DNA of 64,000 bases from Caballeronia humi. GTDB lineage: Bacteria > Pseudomonadota > Gammaproteobacteria > Burkholderiales > Burkholderiaceae. The translations under genes were made by a program, and so were the position numbers. Positions 1 to 8,449 of this stretch are shown in pieces. Position 1 is the first letter of the stretch; each line of letters begins with the position of its first letter. The notes under the pieces are model-generated. The model was given only the letters and a program-made list of their open reading frames with translations. It had not been told where the DNA came from and did no database searches. Where the stretch lies: contig NZ_FCNW02000017.1 of assembly GCF_001544475.1 (NCBI RefSeq), positions 1-64,000 of the forward strand. The letters are read 5' to 3'.

Positions 1-153
1 AAGTCGATGGGCGGCGGCTGGGTGACGAACGCCGAGCGCATGACCGCGACGATGTACGGCGCGAACGGCGGCCCGGTTGCCCCGGAAGCGGCCGCTCCTG
101 CGTCGGCGGCGGCGCCGGCCTCGGCGGGAAGCACGCAGGGGCCGCCTCCATGA
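1..153 (+). CDS. C-terminal end of an efflux outer-membrane protein (NodT/OprM type), partial
   Basis: An open frame enters from the left edge and ends at a TGA shared with the ATG of pqiA (ATGA overlap). The first residues read KSMGGGWV, close to the (A)LGGGW signature that ends many NodT/OprM-family outer-membrane efflux lipoproteins. That family provides the trimeric outer-membrane channel of RND or MFS tripartite pumps. A low-complexity Ala/Pro/Ser tail of about 25 residues follows. The 4-base overlap implies translational coupling to pqiA. Only the last 50 codons are visible, so the family call rests on one short motif and stays tentative. Confidence 0.5.
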   Translation, partial: KSMGGGWVTNAERMTATMYGANGGPVAPEAAAPASAAAPASAGSTQGPPP

Positions 154-1421
154 ACGACGCACCGCTGATCGCCTGCCACGAGTGCGACCTGCTGCAACGC
201 GAAACGGTGCTGCCGGGCGGTGGCACCGCGCGCTGCACGCGTTGCGGCGCGGAGCTGTATCGCAACCGTCCCGACAGCCTGAACCGTTCGCTCGCGCTGA
301 CGCTCGCGGCGATCGTGCTTTTCGGTATCGCGAATGCCTTTCCGATCGTGGGCCTCTCGGTGAACGGCGACATCGTGCAGACGACCCTGTTCGGCTCCGT
401 CCGCATCCTGTATCGCGACGGCATGTGGCCGCTCGCCGGGCTCGTCCTCTTCACGACGCTCCTGATGCCGCTGCTGCAACTCGTGACGATCGCGTACCTG
501 CTGCTGCCGTTGCGGCTCGGACGCCCGCCGCAACGGCCCGACGTCGCGTTCCGCTTCCTGCAATGGGCGGGCTCGTGGGGCATGACCGAGGTCCTGATCC
601 TCGGCGTGCTGGTCGCGCTGGTGAAGCTCGCGCATATCGCGGGCGTGGTGCCGGGCATTGCGCTGTGGGCGTTCGGCGCGCTGATGCTGCTGCTCGCCGC
701 CATCTCCGCCGCTTTCGATCCGCGCGAGTTCTGGGAACGCATCGCCACGCTGACGAGCGGCGCCACGCCGCGTGCCTACGCGCCTCACGTATCGGCTGCG
801 GCGCATACCGCTGCGCGGGCCGGGCTCTTCACGTGCCACGATTGCGGCCTGCTTTCGAAGGCGGCGCCGCACGCGCACGACGCACGCTGCCCGCGCTGCG
901 GCGCGGAACTTCACTTTCGCAAGCCCGAGAGCCTTGCCCGCACATGGGCGTTTCTGGTTGCCGCGATCATCTTGTACATCCCAGCCAACACCCTGCCGAT
1001 GATGGACACGAGTTCGCTTTTCGGCGCGCAGAAGGACACGATCCTCTCCGGCGTCGTGTACCTGTGGACCTCGGGCTCGTGGCCGCTCGCGGTCGTGGTT
1101 TTCATCGCGAGCATCGCCGTGCCGATGCTCAAGATCCTCGCGCTGATCTTTCTCGTCGTGTCGGCGCAGGCGCGTTCAGGCTGGCAGCCGACGCAGCGAA
1201 CGCGCATCTACCGGGTGGTGGAATTCGTCGGGCGCTGGTCGATGCTCGATATCTATGTCGTCACGCTGCTGGTCGCGCTCGTGCAGTTCAACGCGCTCGC
1301 GACGATTCACGCCGGGCCGGCCGCGATCGCATTCGGCGCGGTGGTCGTGCTCACGATGTTCGCCGCGATGTCGTTCGATCCGCGCCTGATCTGGGACGCG
1401 GCGGAGAAGAATCGTGGCTAG
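150..1421 (+). CDS. pqiA: PqiA, intermembrane transport protein, two PqiA domains
   Basis: The 423-residue inner-membrane protein is built of two copies of the PqiA unit. Each starts with a four-Cys zinc-ribbon-like motif (C9/C12 with C29/C32, and again near residues 228-250: CHDC and CPRC) followed by about four hydrophobic helices. In E. coli, PqiA works with the MCE protein PqiB and the lipoprotein PqiC in lipid traffic between the inner and outer membranes; the name comes from paraquat induction. The same three genes follow here in the same order, overlapping end to end. The ATG overlaps the stop of the preceding efflux gene. No separate promoter is visible, so transcription probably starts upstream of the window. 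Confidence 0.93.
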   Translation: MNDAPLIACHECDLLQRETVLPGGGTARCTRCGAELYRNRPDSLNRSLALTLAAIVLFGIANAFPIVGLSVNGDIVQTTLFGSVRILYRDGMWPLAGLVLFTTLLMPLLQLVTIAYLLLPLRLGRPPQRPDVAFRFLQWAGSWGMTEVLILGVLVALVKLAHIAGVVPGIALWAFGALMLLLAAISAAFDPREFWERIATLTSGATPRAYAPHVSAAAHTAARAGLFTCHDCGLLSKAAPHAHDARCPRCGAELHFRKPESLARTWAFLVAAIILYIPANTLPMMDTSSLFGAQKDTILSGVVYLWTSGSWPLAVVVFIASIAVPMLKILALIFLVVSAQARSGWQPTQRTRIYRVVEFVGRWSMLDIYVVTLLVALVQFNALATIHAGPAAIAFGAVVVLTMFAAMSFDPRLIWDAAEKNRG

Positions 1422-3036
1422 GCCACCCGATTCGCACGACGATCCCGAGTTCCCGGAAGCCGTCGCCAAGCCGCGCTCGCGCTTTCGCGTACAACTGGTG
1501 TGGCTCGTGCCGTTGATCGCGGTGCTGATCGGCGGGTGGCTCGCGGTGAAGGCGATTCTGGAGAAAGGCCCGACGATCACCATCAGCTTCGTCACCGGCG
1601 AGGGCCTGGAGGCGGGCAAGACCAAGATCAAGTTCAAGAACGTCGATATTGGCGTGGTCACGAGCGTCGTGCTGGCGCCGGATCACAAGCGCGTCGTCGC
1701 GACAGCGGAACTTTCCAAGGACGCAACCAGCATGCTCGTCGACGATACGCGCTTCTGGGTCGTGCGCCCGCGCATTTCGGGCGGCACGGTGTCGGGCATC
1801 GGCACGCTGTTGAGCGGCTCGTACATCGGCATGGACATCGGCACACAGACTAAGGAGCGGCGCGCATTTGTCGGGCTGGAGGTGCCGCCCGTCTTCGCGA
1901 GCGGCGTGCCGGGGCGCGAGTTCATGCTGAAGGCGGAAAACCTGGGCTCGCTCGACGTCGGCTCGCCTGTGTACTACCGGCGTTTGCAGGTGGGACAGGT
2001 CACGGCCTTCGAACTCGATGCCGACGGCTCCGGCGTCACCCTGCAGGTGTTCGTCAACGCGCCCTACGACAAATACGTGAAGGGCGACACGCGCTTCTGG
2101 CAGGCAAGCGGCATCGACGTCTCGCTCGATACAGGCGGCGTGAAGCTCAACACGGAATCGCTGGTGTCGATCCTGATCGGCGGCCTTGCTTTTCAGGGCG
2201 CGCCCGATTCGGTCGACGTCGCCGAGGCCGCGCCGCGTTCCGTCTTCGCGCTCTACGATACGCGTGCCGAAGCGATGAAGCGCCACGACCGCATCGTCGA
2301 CGACTACGTGTTCAATTTCAAGGAATCGGTGCGCGGCCTCACGGTGGGCGCGCCGGTCGATTTCCGGGGCATCGTCGTGGGCGAGGTGGCGGCGATCAAC
2401 ACGCGCTACGACCCGGTCAAGCGCGAGTTCAGCATCCCGGTCGAAGTGCATTTCTATCCGGAGCGCTTCACGTCGCGCTACGAATCCGGCGAAAAGGGCG
2501 GCAGAGTCGGCGGCGATCGGCGCGCGCTCGCGCAGATGCTGGTCGAGAACGGCCTGCGCGCGCAGTTGCGAACCGGAAGCCTGCTAACCGGGCAGCTTTA
2601 CATAGCCGTCGACTTCTTCCCGAATGCGCCGAAGGCTTCGATGAACTGGGACAGGCAGCCGCCCGAAATGCCGACGGTGCCAGGCGGCTTGCAGTCGCTG
2701 CAGGATTCGGTGACGGCGCTGATCGCGCGGCTGAACAAAATTCCGTTCGAAGGCATCGGGAAAGACCTGCGCGGCACGCTGAACACAGCGGACAAGCTGC
2801 TCAAGACACTCGATACGAGCGTCGCACCCGAGGCGCGGGATACCTTGCGCGCCGCGCGCACGGCACTCGATGCCGCCGACCGCACGCTCAAGCCCGACTC
2901 CGCGATCGCGCAGAGCACGACAGAAACGTTGCGCGAACTGTCGCGCACGGCGGCGGCGTTCCGCGCGCTCGCCGAATATCTCGAACGCCATCCCGAGGCG
3001 CTCATTCGTGGCAAGCCGGCGGAGGAGAAACCGTGA
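1414..3036 (+). CDS. pqiB: PqiB, MCE-domain intermembrane transport protein
   Basis: This 540-residue protein has one N-terminal transmembrane helix (about residues 28-48, rich in Val/Leu/Ile) and three successive MCE/MlaD domains (roughly 45-140, 160-230 and 285-400). A long helical C-terminal part follows (about 420-530), which in E. coli PqiB forms the hollow needle spanning the periplasm. The start is a GTG eight bases inside the end of pqiA; no better start lies nearby. Length and domain count match E. coli PqiB (546 residues). Its role is inferred to be passage of lipids or other hydrophobic molecules between membranes with PqiA and PqiC. Confidence 0.93.
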   Translation: MARPPDSHDDPEFPEAVAKPRSRFRVQLVWLVPLIAVLIGGWLAVKAILEKGPTITISFVTGEGLEAGKTKIKFKNVDIGVVTSVVLAPDHKRVVATAELSKDATSMLVDDTRFWVVRPRISGGTVSGIGTLLSGSYIGMDIGTQTKERRAFVGLEVPPVFASGVPGREFMLKAENLGSLDVGSPVYYRRLQVGQVTAFELDADGSGVTLQVFVNAPYDKYVKGDTRFWQASGIDVSLDTGGVKLNTESLVSILIGGLAFQGAPDSVDVAEAAPRSVFALYDTRAEAMKRHDRIVDDYVFNFKESVRGLTVGAPVDFRGIVVGEVAAINTRYDPVKREFSIPVEVHFYPERFTSRYESGEKGGRVGGDRRALAQMLVENGLRAQLRTGSLLTGQLYIAVDFFPNAPKASMNWDRQPPEMPTVPGGLQSLQDSVTALIARLNKIPFEGIGKDLRGTLNTADKLLKTLDTSVAPEARDTLRAARTALDAADRTLKPDSAIAQSTTETLRELSRTAAAFRALAEYLERHPEALIRGKPAEEKP

Positions 3037-3650
3037 TGCGCTTCCTGAACGTCGCGGCGGTGTTGATCGCGATGATGTCGATGCTGGCCGGCGGCTGTTC
3101 GACGTCGCCGCGCGCGTCCTTCTATACGTTGAGCCCGATGGCTCCTTCGGCTTCGTCTTCGTCGGAAAGTGCTCCCGTGGCAGTGCAGCCGCCGCCGCTG
3201 CGCGTCATGATCGACGCGATCACCGTGCCGGAACTCGTCGAGCGGCCCCAGTTCGTGCTGAGAACCGGCGCGACGCAAGTGACCATCGACGAGTTCGCGC
3301 GCTGGGCCGATCCGTTGCGCAGCCAGATTTCGCGCGTGCTCGCGGCGAACCTCTCGCAGTTGCTGCCGGGCGCGCTGGTCTCAGGGTATGCGCAGGCGCC
3401 GGACAGTCCGGACGCGTACCGCGTGCGGATCGACGTGCAAAGCTTCGAATCCGCGCCGGGCGAGATGGCGACGATCGCGGTGCTGTGGTCGGTGCGACCG
3501 CCGAAGGGCGCGGCGGTCACCGGCCGGACCATCGCGCATGAACCTGTTAGTGCAGCCGGGTACGACGCGCTCGTCGATGCGCACAGCCGGGCGCTCGCCA
3601 AGTTGAGCGGGGACATTGCTGACGCGATTCGGCTGGCGGCACGGCAGTAA
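3036..3650 (+). CDS. pqiC: PqiC-like outer-membrane lipoprotein (ABC-type transport auxiliary component)
   Basis: The 204-residue protein begins with a typical lipoprotein signal: hydrophobic segment, then lipobox LAGGC with C21 as the lipidated cysteine. The mature part opens with a motif around SFYTLSP, characteristic of the PqiC/DUF330 family. E. coli PqiC sits in the outer membrane and docks the tip of PqiB. The ATG is embedded in the pqiB stop (ATGA); an in-frame GTG one codon earlier is possible but adds only one residue. It is the last gene of the pqi operon: the next gene converges on it from the other strand, with only about 20 bases between. Confidence 0.85.
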   Translation: MRFLNVAAVLIAMMSMLAGGCSTSPRASFYTLSPMAPSASSSSESAPVAVQPPPLRVMIDAITVPELVERPQFVLRTGATQVTIDEFARWADPLRSQISRVLAANLSQLLPGALVSGYAQAPDSPDAYRVRIDVQSFESAPGEMATIAVLWSVRPPKGAAVTGRTIAHEPVSAAGYDALVDAHSRALAKLSGDIADAIRLAARQ

Positions 3651-3669
3651 GCCGATCGCGTGAGCCGTC

Positions 3670-4638
3670 TCAACGATTGAACCACCGGTATTGGAGCGCG
3701 GCAGAAAACGTCTGGAAATTTCCGCCGGCGCTCGCCGTCAGCCCGCGCGACCAGCCGAACTTCGCCGACCACTGCGCGGCGAGCGGCACGGACAGCGTCA
3801 AACCGTAGCGCACCGTGCGCTGCAGGTCCTCGTTCTCGACACCGTCCACGCTCGTGCGACCGCCCGTGTAGTACGTGACGTCCGCAGCGATCCAGAGGCC
3901 CGGGTGCCAGCCATAGCCGCCGTGCAACTGAAAGACCGGCAGCGGGGACTGGCTGCGCCGATGGCCGTTGAAGAAATCGGAGTTGTCGGCGAAAACCCAC
4001 ACGCCTGCCGAGCCCTCGATGAACCATTTGCCGATCGGCTGCGACAGCCCGATTTCCGGCTTGAATGCCCAACGATTCGCGCCGACGTTGACGAGACGGG
4101 TGGGCCAGTATTGTCCGGTCGGCGCGGCGATGCTCAGACTCGCGCCGAGTGTGGTAGTCGGCGTGCGGCGGGCGAACTCTTCCGGCGTGAGCGCCGAACT
4201 CCCCAGCAGAATCACGGCGAATCTGAAGCGGAAGTCCGCCATGCCTGACCGGTAGGCATGGCCGGGCGTGCCCTCCACGTTGCCCGTGAGATCAGCGTTG
4301 GCGTAGGGGAGCAACGCGGCGATGCTTGCGGTATGCCCGGCCAGGCCGAAACTGTGCGAGTAGCCGACGGAATAGGCGTTGATCTTCGCCTGCAGGTCGG
4401 TGACGGGCAGGGAAGGGTCGAGCAGAACCTGGCCGCTGGACCGCGCATAGTTCAACACGGCGAAGTTCGTTCCGACCGGAACATCCGAGTAGGCGCGGGG
4501 TTCCATTTCCTGCGCAGCCGCCGACGCCGCCCATTGCAAGGCCAAGGCCGCACTCGCCCGCCCGAGGCGGCGCAGCGCGCGTATCTCCATGCGGACGTTC
4601 GTGCGATGCGAGCCTGCCGATGCTGCCGCTGTCGTCAT
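3670..4638 (-). CDS. Outer-membrane beta-barrel protein, phenol-degradation MetA-pathway type
   Basis: The chosen ATG has a Shine-Dalgarno-like AGAGG before it and gives 322 residues with a signal peptide (Arg-rich start, then an Ala/Leu run ending near ASAAAQ). The mature protein alternates Gly/aromatic strands, with several GYxW-type hairpins, as in a 10-12 stranded barrel. This is the pattern of the Phenol_MetA_deg/transporter family, whose members are proposed outer-membrane channels for aromatic or other hydrophobic substrates. The substrate here is unknown. An ATG 16 codons further in is an alternative start. It is a lone gene, with a 5-bp inverted repeat (GGACC/GGTCC) about 90 bases upstream that may be its operator. 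Confidence 0.7.
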   Translation of the reverse strand: MTTAAASAGSHRTNVRMEIRALRRLGRASAALALQWAASAAAQEMEPRAYSDVPVGTNFAVLNYARSSGQVLLDPSLPVTDLQAKINAYSVGYSHSFGLAGHTASIAALLPYANADLTGNVEGTPGHAYRSGMADFRFRFAVILLGSSALTPEEFARRTPTTTLGASLSIAAPTGQYWPTRLVNVGANRWAFKPEIGLSQPIGKWFIEGSAGVWVFADNSDFFNGHRRSQSPLPVFQLHGGYGWHPGLWIAADVTYYTGGRTSVDGVENEDLQRTVRYGLTLSVPLAAQWSAKFGWSRGLTASAGGNFQTFSAALQYRWFNR

Positions 4639-5006
4639 ATGCCCGGCCTCTTCGTCTGATCGGTGGCCACGGAGCGCGTGACGCCCCACGCATACCGTCG
4701 CGGACGCGCGGCGAAGAGGCAATAGGACCAAGGTCCAATGCGTGGCGCTTCGAATGGGGCTAAGCTGGAATTCGATCTCGCCCGCAGCAGCGGTCGCTCG
4801 GATTAGCGAGCCGCAGGCTTTGTTTTCTCGACACCCCACACCGATTCGCCCCGCGAATCGCCATCAAGCCTGTTCTTTGCGGTGCCAGGCAAACGGCCTT
4901 GGGAGCCGTCTCCGGACTACACGATCGCGTGGTCGTTCATCGGCTGCGCGCTGACACGGCGCCCCGGCGTCCGAGGACGGGCGATCGACCATCACAGGAG
5001 GTGATG
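4639..5006. promoter_or_regulatory. Divergent intergenic region with GGACC-AA-GGTCC inverted repeat
   Basis: The gap of 368 bases lies between two divergently transcribed genes for exported proteins, and no open frame in it looks real. At 4725-4736 it carries GGACC, two bases, then GGTCC, flanked by A/T-rich bases. Five-bp inverted repeats of this kind are typical of operators for LuxR/NarL-type regulators, but no specific regulator can be named. At 4995-5001 there is a strong AGGAGG ribosome site for the rightward gene. Confidence 0.4.
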
Positions 5007-5291
5007 ATGAAAGTACTCGCGATATTGACGTGCCTGATGCTTTGCTCGAATGCATTCGCGGAGTGCACCACGAACGCACGCGGCATGACCCGATGCAACA
5101 ATGGAGAAGCGGCTGGCGGCTACAACGCGAACCGGGGCACCGCGTGGAAGTCGGACAAAAATGAGGCCGGCGTGGCGACCACGCAGACGAGCAAGGGCGG
5201 CGAAGCGAAGACGAAGAACGGAAAGGGCGTGTACAAGAGCCCGAGCGGCAAGACTTGTGTCAAGACCGCGAACAACCAGGGCTGTAACTGA
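5007..5291 (+). CDS. Small secreted protein with four cysteines, unknown function
   Basis: The 94-residue product has a clear signal peptide (Lys2, hydrophobic core, cleavage after AFA at residue 18). The mature part of about 76 residues has four Cys (20, 30, 84, 93), enough for two disulfides, and a polar Gly/Lys/Thr-rich centre with no hydrophobic segment. AGGAGG lies five bases before this ATG; an ATG one codon upstream would be too close to it, so this start is preferred. I do not recognise the family. The protein is probably periplasmic or released, and stands alone between a divergent porin-like gene and a convergent DUF2939 gene. Confidence 0.7.
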   Translation: MKVLAILTCLMLCSNAFAECTTNARGMTRCNNGEAAGGYNANRGTAWKSDKNEAGVATTQTSKGGEAKTKNGKGVYKSPSGKTCVKTANNQGCN

Positions 5292-5322
5292 GGGCGCGTG
5301 CTTTTTTAACCCTCTCGCGACC

Positions 5323-5907
5323 TCAACCGTTCAAATCCACGGCCACCAGTTTCCACGACACCAGTCCACTACGGTGGAAGATCGCGGAATAGCGCGCGTC
5401 GCCCGCGCCGTGCTGGTAGGTCACGACGAAGGTATTGACGCTCCGATACCCCGCCGTGGTCTGCGGCGGCTTCGGTGCTTCCAGAGCGGGAGCCGGAACG
5501 GAGGCTACGCCGCTGTCACTCGCCGCCGAAGGCACAGGCGGCCGCTCACCCGGATCGCCGCGCGGCGGAACGCCGTTGAGAATCGCCGCCACGCCATCCG
5601 GCGTCGCGTAAGAATCGACGAGCGGGCCGACCAGCGCCGCGCCGATCATCGCGCCGATCACGGCAAGCGGATTGCCGCTCTTCTGGATATCGATACGGCG
5701 CGTCAGCAGTTCGGTCACCTGCTGCTTCAGACTGTCGCGCAGCGCGGGGAAATCGACGTATTCGTTGACGGTCTGCGCGTCGCGGGCGTCGGCGGCGCGT
5801 TTGACGCGATCGAGCGCGATATACGGCGATGCGTACACGAAACCGAGTGCCGCGACGACAACGATCACGACGAGCGCGATAAGAACCGATCTGGTAGTGC
5901 GGGTCAT
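5323..5907 (-). CDS. DUF2939 family protein, membrane-anchored
   Basis: The 194-residue protein has one N-terminal transmembrane helix (about residues 8-26) and then a DUF2939-like domain. The recognisable part runs YASPYIAL...A..RDAQTVNEYVDFPALRDSLKQQ, a pattern shared by small periplasmic anchored proteins of unknown function in proteobacteria. A Pro/Ala-rich linker (about 110-140) separates it from a short C-terminal part that ends with a W-K-L-V strand. No biochemical role is established for the family. It is probably a single-gene unit; the next leftward gene runs the other way. Confidence 0.7.
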   Translation of the reverse strand: MTRTTRSVLIALVVIVVVAALGFVYASPYIALDRVKRAADARDAQTVNEYVDFPALRDSLKQQVTELLTRRIDIQKSGNPLAVIGAMIGAALVGPLVDSYATPDGVAAILNGVPPRGDPGERPPVPSAASDSGVASVPAPALEAPKPPQTTAGYRSVNTFVVTYQHGAGDARYSAIFHRSGLVSWKLVAVDLNG

Positions 5908-5998
5908 TCGATGAAATACCCTCGCGTTTCGTGGAGTCAGTTAATGGACCGCACCAACGCGAGATTTATCCCGATACCCGCACACAACCCGCAAAAAC

Positions 5999-6325
5999 TC
6001 ACGCAAAAAGCCCGCCGGCAACACCCGCGCGCTCTTCATCGATGCACCGGTCGATCATGCGCGAGACTTCGTCGATATTGCCGACCATGATCACGCGCGA
6101 CTGCCCGCGATACACGCGCACCGGCGCGCGCCGCTGGGCATCCGGATGCACCGACGCATTGAGCGACACCCGGGCGAACGCAGGCTGGCTCGAGGGCAGC
6201 GCGGGCATCTCATCAAAAAGTCCTGGCGCCGTGTCGGGCTCCGGCGCTTTGCAGGAAATCAGCGAGCGCAGATACCGCAGACGGCCGAACTGACGAAAAG
6301 GCAGCAAACGGGCAAAACGTTCCAT
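5999..6325 (-). CDS. Conserved-looking 108-residue protein downstream of lexA, unknown function
   Basis: The start is fixed by a GGAGA ribosome site six bases before the ATG. The protein has a basic, aromatic N-terminus (MERFARLLPFRQFGR), a Pro-rich middle and a C-terminal part with V-I-M-V-G-N-I-D-E-V followed by an acidic helix. No membrane segment or signal peptide is evident, and I do not recognise a family. It lies 132 bases downstream of lexA on the same strand with no clear intrinsic terminator between, so it may share the SOS-controlled lexA transcript. A 9-bp stem-loop (6355-6379) sits in its leader. Confidence 0.55.
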   Translation of the reverse strand: MERFARLLPFRQFGRLRYLRSLISCKAPEPDTAPGLFDEMPALPSSQPAFARVSLNASVHPDAQRRAPVRVYRGQSRVIMVGNIDEVSRMIDRCIDEERAGVAGGLFA

Positions 6326-6354
6326 GATGTTTCTCCAGGCGACAGGACGCACGG

Positions 6355-6379
6355 CGGCTTGCCGAGGCGTCGGCAGCCG
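6355..6379 (-). other. Stem-loop in the leader of the lexA-downstream gene
   Basis: Read on the minus strand, CGGCT-GCCG and CGGC-A-AGCCG form a nine-pair stem with a single bulged A and a six-base loop. It sits 30 bases before the ATG of the 108-residue gene and is not followed by a T-run, so it is not an intrinsic terminator. It could be a processing site or simply chance in a G+C-rich region. Confidence 0.3.
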
Positions 6380-6457
6380 TCAGACATTGATGGATGGAAG
6401 AGTGACCTAAGCAGATGCCCGATGGGCACTACATGCTTGATACCAACGGCTCGAAAG

Positions 6458-7114
6458 TCAGAACTCGCCCGAGCGAATCAGCCCGACCGCGATGCCTTCG
6501 AGCGCGAACTCCGCGCTGCCGGATTTTACGAAGATGTTTTCGTAATCCGGATTCTCCGCAATCAACTCGACGCCATCCTTCCGGCGCTTCCAGCGCTTGA
6601 CGGTGACGTCGTCCCCCAGACGGGCGACGACGATCTGGCCGTCCTTCGCCTCGCTTTTCTTCTGCACCGCGAGCAGGTCGCCGTCGAAGATGCCGGCGTC
6701 GCGCATCGACAGGCCGCGCACTTTCAGCAAATAGTCCGGCCGGCTCGAAAAGAGCGCCGGATCGAACGAATAGGTCTGTGCGATGTGTTCCTGCGCGAGG
6801 ATCGGGCTGCCCGCCGCCACGCGCCCGACGAGCGGCAGCGACAACTGCATGATGCTCGCGTGCGGCAGCGTCAATTGATGCGGCCCGTCTTCACCTCGGT
6901 CCCCGCCGATCAGGCGGATTCCACGCGACGCGCCCGCCGCCAGTTCGATCACGCCCTTGCGGGCCAGCGCGCGCAAATGCTCCTCGGCCGAGTTCGCCGA
7001 CGAAAAACCGAGCTCCGCGGCGATCTCGGCTCGCGTGGGCGGAAACCCCGTGCGGTCGATCGCGCGCTGGAGCAGTTCGAACACCTGTTGCTGCCGTGCG
7101 GTTAGTTTGCTCAT
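6458..7114 (-). CDS. lexA: LexA, SOS response repressor
   Basis: The 218-residue repressor has an N-terminal winged helix-turn-helix (residues 1-70, start [15 protein letters not shown]) and a C-terminal S24 self-cleaving domain. Cleavage-site Ala101-Gly102, nucleophile Ser136 and general base Lys173 are all present in the expected contexts (VAAGSP, GLSM, VTVKRW). LexA represses DNA-repair genes; RecA filaments on single-stranded DNA trigger its cleavage. The start chosen is the family-typical MSKLT; in-frame codons upstream add 10 unconserved residues that run into an operator. Two tandem LexA boxes lie 30-65 bases upstream, showing autoregulation. Confidence 0.97.
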   Translation of the reverse strand: MSKLTARQQQVFELLQRAIDRTGFPPTRAEIAAELGFSSANSAEEHLRALARKGVIELAAGASRGIRLIGGDRGEDGPHQLTLPHASIMQLSLPLVGRVAAGSPILAQEHIAQTYSFDPALFSSRPDYLLKVRGLSMRDAGIFDGDLLAVQKKSEAKDGQIVVARLGDDVTVKRWKRRKDGVELIAENPDYENIFVKSGSAEFALEGIAVGLIRSGEF

Positions 7115-7143
7115 CTTGTTCACTGGCTCGGGCCTCTGGTGCA

Positions 7144-7159
7144 CTGTATGGATGGACAG
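7144..7159 (-). promoter_or_regulatory. LexA (SOS) box, proximal
   Basis: CTGT-N8-ACAG with a mixed centre (ATGGATGG). It lies 30 bases before the lexA start codon, 20 bp centre-to-centre from a second, more symmetrical box. Paired boxes one to two helical turns apart are also found in front of E. coli lexA. Confidence 0.8.
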
Positions 7160-7163
7160 GTGA

Positions 7164-7179
7164 CTGTATTTTTATACAG
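7164..7179 (-). promoter_or_regulatory. LexA (SOS) box, distal, near-perfect
   Basis: CTGTATTTTTATACAG: CTGT-N8-ACAG with an A/T-only centre, matching the classical LexA consensus of beta- and gammaproteobacteria. Together with the proximal box it gives cooperative autorepression of lexA. Confidence 0.92.
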
Positions 7180-7314
7180 TATTCCCAGCTTTTCAAGCTT
7201 TACTTTAAGTTCGCCCTCCCGGACGCCATTTCACACGTGATCACGGCGCTTCCGAAGCCGCAACGCCGCATCGGACGGTCGTTAGCACTTTTGCATCTAA
7301 AAGAATGAAGAACG

Positions 7315-7329
7315 ATTATTTTTAATAAT
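7315..7329 (+). promoter_or_regulatory. A/T palindrome before the sulfate operon
   Basis: ATTATT-TTT-AATAAT is a perfect 6-bp inverted repeat in an A/T-rich patch 54-68 bases before the sbp start, the place where a CysB-type activator or the core promoter would be expected. CysB sites are degenerate and A/T-rich, so assignment to CysB is inference. Confidence 0.35.
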
Positions 7330-7382
7330 GAGACGGCCTCGATAGACTGCGATCGTCAACTCAATAAAAGGGAGTGCGGGGA

Positions 7383-8432
7383 ATGGATAGTCGGAAATCG
7401 GGAAAAGGCGCGGGATTACGCGCGCGCACACGCGGACTGTTTGCGGCACTCTTGCTGGGTGCGGTTGCGGGGTTGGGCGCGGTTCAGGCGGCGCACGCGC
7501 AAACCGCGTTCCTCAATGTCTCCTACGATCCGACCCGCGAGTTGTATCAGGACTTCAACCAGGCTTTCGCCAAGAAGTGGAAGGCCGACACCGGCGAAAC
7601 GGTGACGTTCAAGCAGTCGCACGGCGGTTCGGGCGGTCAGGCGCGCGCGGTGCTCGACGGATTGCAGGCCGATGTCGTGACCCTCGCGCTCGCCTATGAC
7701 ATCGATGCGCTCGCCGCCAAGGGCCTCGTCGATCAGAACTGGCAGAAGCGCTTGCCGGACAACGCTTCGCCGTACACGTCGACGATCGTATTCCTCGTGC
7801 GAAAGGGCAATCCGAAGCAGATCAAGGACTGGCCTGACCTGACGAAGCCGGGCGTTTCGATCGTGACGCCGAATCCGAAGACCTCGGGCGGCGCGCGCTG
7901 GAACTATCTCGCGGCGTGGGCCTTCGCGCAGCATCAGCCCGGCGGCAACGAGCAGACCGCAAAGGATTTCGTGACGAAGCTCTACAAGAACGCAGGCGTG
8001 CTCGACTCGGGCGCGCGCGGCGCGACGACGAGTTTCGTGCAGCGCGGCCAGGGCGACGTGCTGATCGCCTGGGAAAACGAGGCGTTCCTGTCGGTGAAGG
8101 AGTTCGGTACGGACAAGTTCGAGATCGTGGTGCCGTCGGTGAGCATTCTGGCCGAGCCGCCGGTTTCGGTCGTCGACAAGGTTGCGGATCGTCATGGCAC
8201 GCGCAAGCTCGCCGACGCGTACCTGAAGTACCTGTATAGCGAGGAAGGGCAGGAGATCGCGGCGCGCAACTTCTATCGTCCGCGTTCGACGAAGGTCCCG
8301 GCGGAGCTGACGAAGCAGTTTCCGAAGCTGAAGCTCTACACGATCGACGATACGTTCGGCGGCTGGACCAAGGCGCAAAAGACGCACTTCGCCGACGGCG
8401 GCGTCTTCGATTCGATCTATCAGCCGCAGTAA
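7383..8432 (+). CDS. sbp: Sulfate-binding periplasmic protein of the sulfate/thiosulfate ABC transporter
   Basis: The 349-residue protein has a long signal peptide (basic start, Leu/Ala/Gly core, cleavage near AHAQ, residues 1-40). The mature part starts with the family motif [13 protein letters not shown] and contains [14 protein letters not shown], the conserved sulfate-contact segment of Sbp/CysP proteins. It binds sulfate in the periplasm and delivers it to CysU/CysW. The ATG is preceded by AAAGGGAG at eight bases; a GTG three codons earlier is less well placed. It is first in the sbp-cysU-cysW-cysA-cysB cluster and is followed by a strong stem-loop that separates it from the permease genes. 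Confidence 0.95.
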   Translation: MDSRKSGKGAGLRARTRGLFAALLLGAVAGLGAVQAAHAQTAFLNVSYDPTRELYQDFNQAFAKKWKADTGETVTFKQSHGGSGGQARAVLDGLQADVVTLALAYDIDALAAKGLVDQNWQKRLPDNASPYTSTIVFLVRKGNPKQIKDWPDLTKPGVSIVTPNPKTSGGARWNYLAAWAFAQHQPGGNEQTAKDFVTKLYKNAGVLDSGARGATTSFVQRGQGDVLIAWENEAFLSVKEFGTDKFEIVVPSVSILAEPPVSVVDKVADRHGTRKLADAYLKYLYSEEGQEIAARNFYRPRSTKVPAELTKQFPKLKLYTIDDTFGGWTKAQKTHFADGGVFDSIYQPQ

Positions 8433-8449
8433 GGCAGGTTGCGCATGAC

